Assembly (NCBI GenBank): GCA_002413345.1
Contig: DHWU01000039.1
Span: forward strand, 1 to 6,587
Length of the DNA: 6,587 nucleotides
Direction of reading: 5' to 3'
Origin: Propionibacteriaceae bacterium UBA5174
GTDB lineage: Bacteria > Actinomycetota > Actinomycetes > Propionibacteriales > Propionibacteriaceae
Under the pieces are notes generated by a model. That model did no database searches. It had not been told where the DNA came from and saw only the letters and a program-made list of their open reading frames with translations. A program made the translations under genes and the position numbers. How positions within the stretch are numbered: position 1 is the stretch's first letter; each line of letters starts with the position of its first letter. This document shows positions 5,360-6,587 of the stretch, in pieces.

Positions 5360-6587
5360 ACGCCATCTCAACTTTGACGCTGTGCTCGCGTCCACCCATG
5401 GCGACCCGATAGGTGATCGGTCCGCGCACGGCATTGGCTGAACCGCTCGCCGCAGCCGCCTCGGCGGCAAGCTCCTCGGGAGTCTTGCCGACATTCTTCG
5501 GACCTTCGTCACGGGTGCTGAAGAAACCTGGGGCAACACCGGGGAACATGGCGTAAGTGAGCACATCCTCGTCAGTGCCGTTAAATCCGTCCAAGGCGGT
5601 GGCTTCAGCGGTGAGCTTGTCCCACTCCGGTTCCAGCAGATCGGCCGGACGCGTAGTAATCGGCTCCTTCTTGGCCTGCGCCTGAGCGATCGCCACTACC
5701 TCAGGATTCCGCTCCCCCATGCATTCGCCGTAATAGCCCAGCATCAGGTCGGCGAACTCGCCGGTCATCACCTTGTAGCGACCCATCAACACGTTGAACA
5801 CCGCCTGGGTGCCGACAATCTGTGACGACGGCGTAACCAACGGCGGATGCCCGGCATCAGCCTTGACTAGCGGCACTTCGGTCATGACTTCTTTTAGCCG
5901 ATCACCAGCACCTTGAGCCTTCAACTGGCTCTCCATGTTGCTCAACATGCCACCGGGAATCTGGCTTGAGAAGATGTCGGTGTCGACCAGCGTGGCCGAC
6001 TCGAAAGCCTTGTACTTGGGACGCACCGTGGCGAAATGGTCGCGGATGCTGGTGAGCCGGTCGGCGTCCAAATTGGTGGTGTAAGGCGTGCCTTCCAACA
6101 TTGCCACCAGCGATTCAGTGGGGTTATGCCCCGGGCCGAGGCTCATTGAGCTGATCGCGGTGTCGACCACGTCCGCACCGGCTTCGATGGCCTTCATCAA
6201 CGTCACCAAAGTGACACCGGTGGTCGAGTGGCAGTGGACGTTGATCTGGACGTTCTCGCCGTAGGTCCCTTTAATGCCTCGGATGATGTCGTAGGCCGGC
6301 TGCGGCTGCAGCAGTGCAGCCATATCCTTCAAGGCCAGCGATTCGGCACCCATGTCGAGTAGCTGGCCAGCGAGCTTCACGTATCCCTCAACGGTGTGCA
6401 ACGGAGAGATGGTGTAGCAGATGGTGCCTTGGGCATGCTTGCCGGTCTTCTTCACCGAGGCCATCGCCTGAGCCATGTTGCGTGGATCGTTCAACGCATC
6501 GAAGACTCGGAAGACGTCCATGCCATTCTCGGCCGATTTCTGCACAAAACGATCGACGACACCGTCTTCGTAATGGCGATAGCCAAG
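5358..6587 (-). CDS. Methylmalonyl-CoA carboxyltransferase 5S subunit (N-terminus outside window)
   Basis: Transfers the carboxyl group from carboxybiotin on 1.3S to pyruvate, giving oxaloacetate. 409 residues are visible, starting LGYRHYEDGVVDRFVQKSAENGMDVFRVFDALND; the start lies beyond the right edge. Seen (fragment numbering): a TIM-barrel carboxyltransferase domain with LALKDMAALLQP, whose Lys87 aligns with the carbamylated lysine of 5S (Lys184), and NVHCHSTTG with metal-binding His118 and His120 (His215, His217). The 31-residue Lys-to-His spacing matches, so about 97 residues are missing, including the metal-binding Asp. SMSLGPGHNPTESLVAMLEG and the pyruvate carboxylase/OadA-type post-barrel helical domain follow. 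It ends near VAMGGREHSVKVEMA with no fused biotinyl domain. That fits 5S rather than OadA or PycB, as the biotin carrier is a separate gene here. First visible gene of the operon; its promoter is outside. Confidence 0.95.
   Translation of the reverse strand, partial: LGYRHYEDGVVDRFVQKSAENGMDVFRVFDALNDPRNMAQAMASVKKTGKHAQGTICYTISPLHTVEGYVKLAGQLLDMGAESLALKDMAALLQPQPAYDIIRGIKGTYGENVQINVHCHSTTGVTLVTLMKAIEAGADVVDTAISSMSLGPGHNPTESLVAMLEGTPYTTNLDADRLTSIRDHFATVRPKYKAFESATLVDTDIFSSQIPGGMLSNMESQLKAQGAGDRLKEVMTEVPLVKADAGHPPLVTPSSQIVGTQAVFNVLMGRYKVMTGEFADLMLGYYGECMGERNPEVVAIAQAQAKKEPITTRPADLLEPEWDKLTAEATALDGFNGTDEDVLTYAMFPGVAPGFFSTRDEGPKNVGKTPEELAAEAAAASGSANAVRGPITYRVAMGGREHSVKVEMA

Noticed and set aside
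5348..5566. N-terminal extension of 12S to an upstream start at 5566
   Set aside because: It overlaps the conserved C-terminus of 5S and is Arg/Ser/Pro-rich without similarity, while the ATG at 5347 has a good ribosome binding site and gives the normal length.
3138..6587. Operon as a Na+-pumping methylmalonyl-CoA or oxaloacetate decarboxylase
   Set aside because: No membrane beta subunit or membrane-anchored gamma/delta subunit is present. The 5S, 12S and separate 1.3S set matches transcarboxylase.

Overview
The window looks like chromosome from a propionic-acid actinobacterium (Propionibacteriaceae or a close relative). The main evidence is an operon on the minus strand for the biotin-dependent methylmalonyl-CoA:pyruvate transcarboxylase of the Wood-Werkman propionate cycle: 5S, then 12S, then a small coiled-coil protein, then the 1.3S biotin carrier. 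The high-GC, actinobacterial-style genes, the type VII secretion-type protease and the phosphoglycerate mutase fit this. I see no mobile element, CRISPR array, tRNA or rRNA.

Layout. Bases 1-632 (+) hold the 3' end of a membrane-anchored subtilisin-like protease of mycosin type, cut just after its catalytic Ser motif. Bases 633-981 hold no convincing gene, but contain a 16-bp perfect palindrome and an imperfect hairpin. Bases 982-1467 (+) encode a 161-aa protein that looks like two diverged YbaB/EbfC-like units behind a charged helix; proteins of this type often accompany actinobacterial type VII secretion genes. A strong bidirectional hairpin (1481-1516) separates it from convergent gpmA (1537-2286, -), a 2,3-bisphosphoglycerate-dependent phosphoglycerate mutase. 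Only 30 bp away and divergent is an SDR-family oxidoreductase (2317-3069, +). A 19-bp stem hairpin (3090-3130) then closes both the SDR gene and the transcarboxylase operon arriving from the right.

The transcarboxylase operon (6587 down to 3138, -) is tightly packed. The 5S gene enters from beyond the right edge, with about 97 N-terminal residues missing. The 12S gene starts 10 nt after the 5S stop, the small gene starts 10 nt after the 12S stop, and 1.3S starts 25 nt after that. At the first two junctions the stop codon is fused to the Shine-Dalgarno sequence. 12S takes a carboxyl group from (S)-methylmalonyl-CoA onto the biotin of 1.3S, and 5S passes it to pyruvate to make oxaloacetate, so CO2 is not released and ATP is not spent.

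The most interesting item is the 84-aa protein between 12S and 1.3S. The classical enzyme is described with three subunits. This fourth product has a regular N-terminal coiled coil and a tail resembling the soluble end of the delta/epsilon/gamma subunits of Na+-pumping decarboxylases, but no membrane segment. It is a candidate accessory or assembly subunit.
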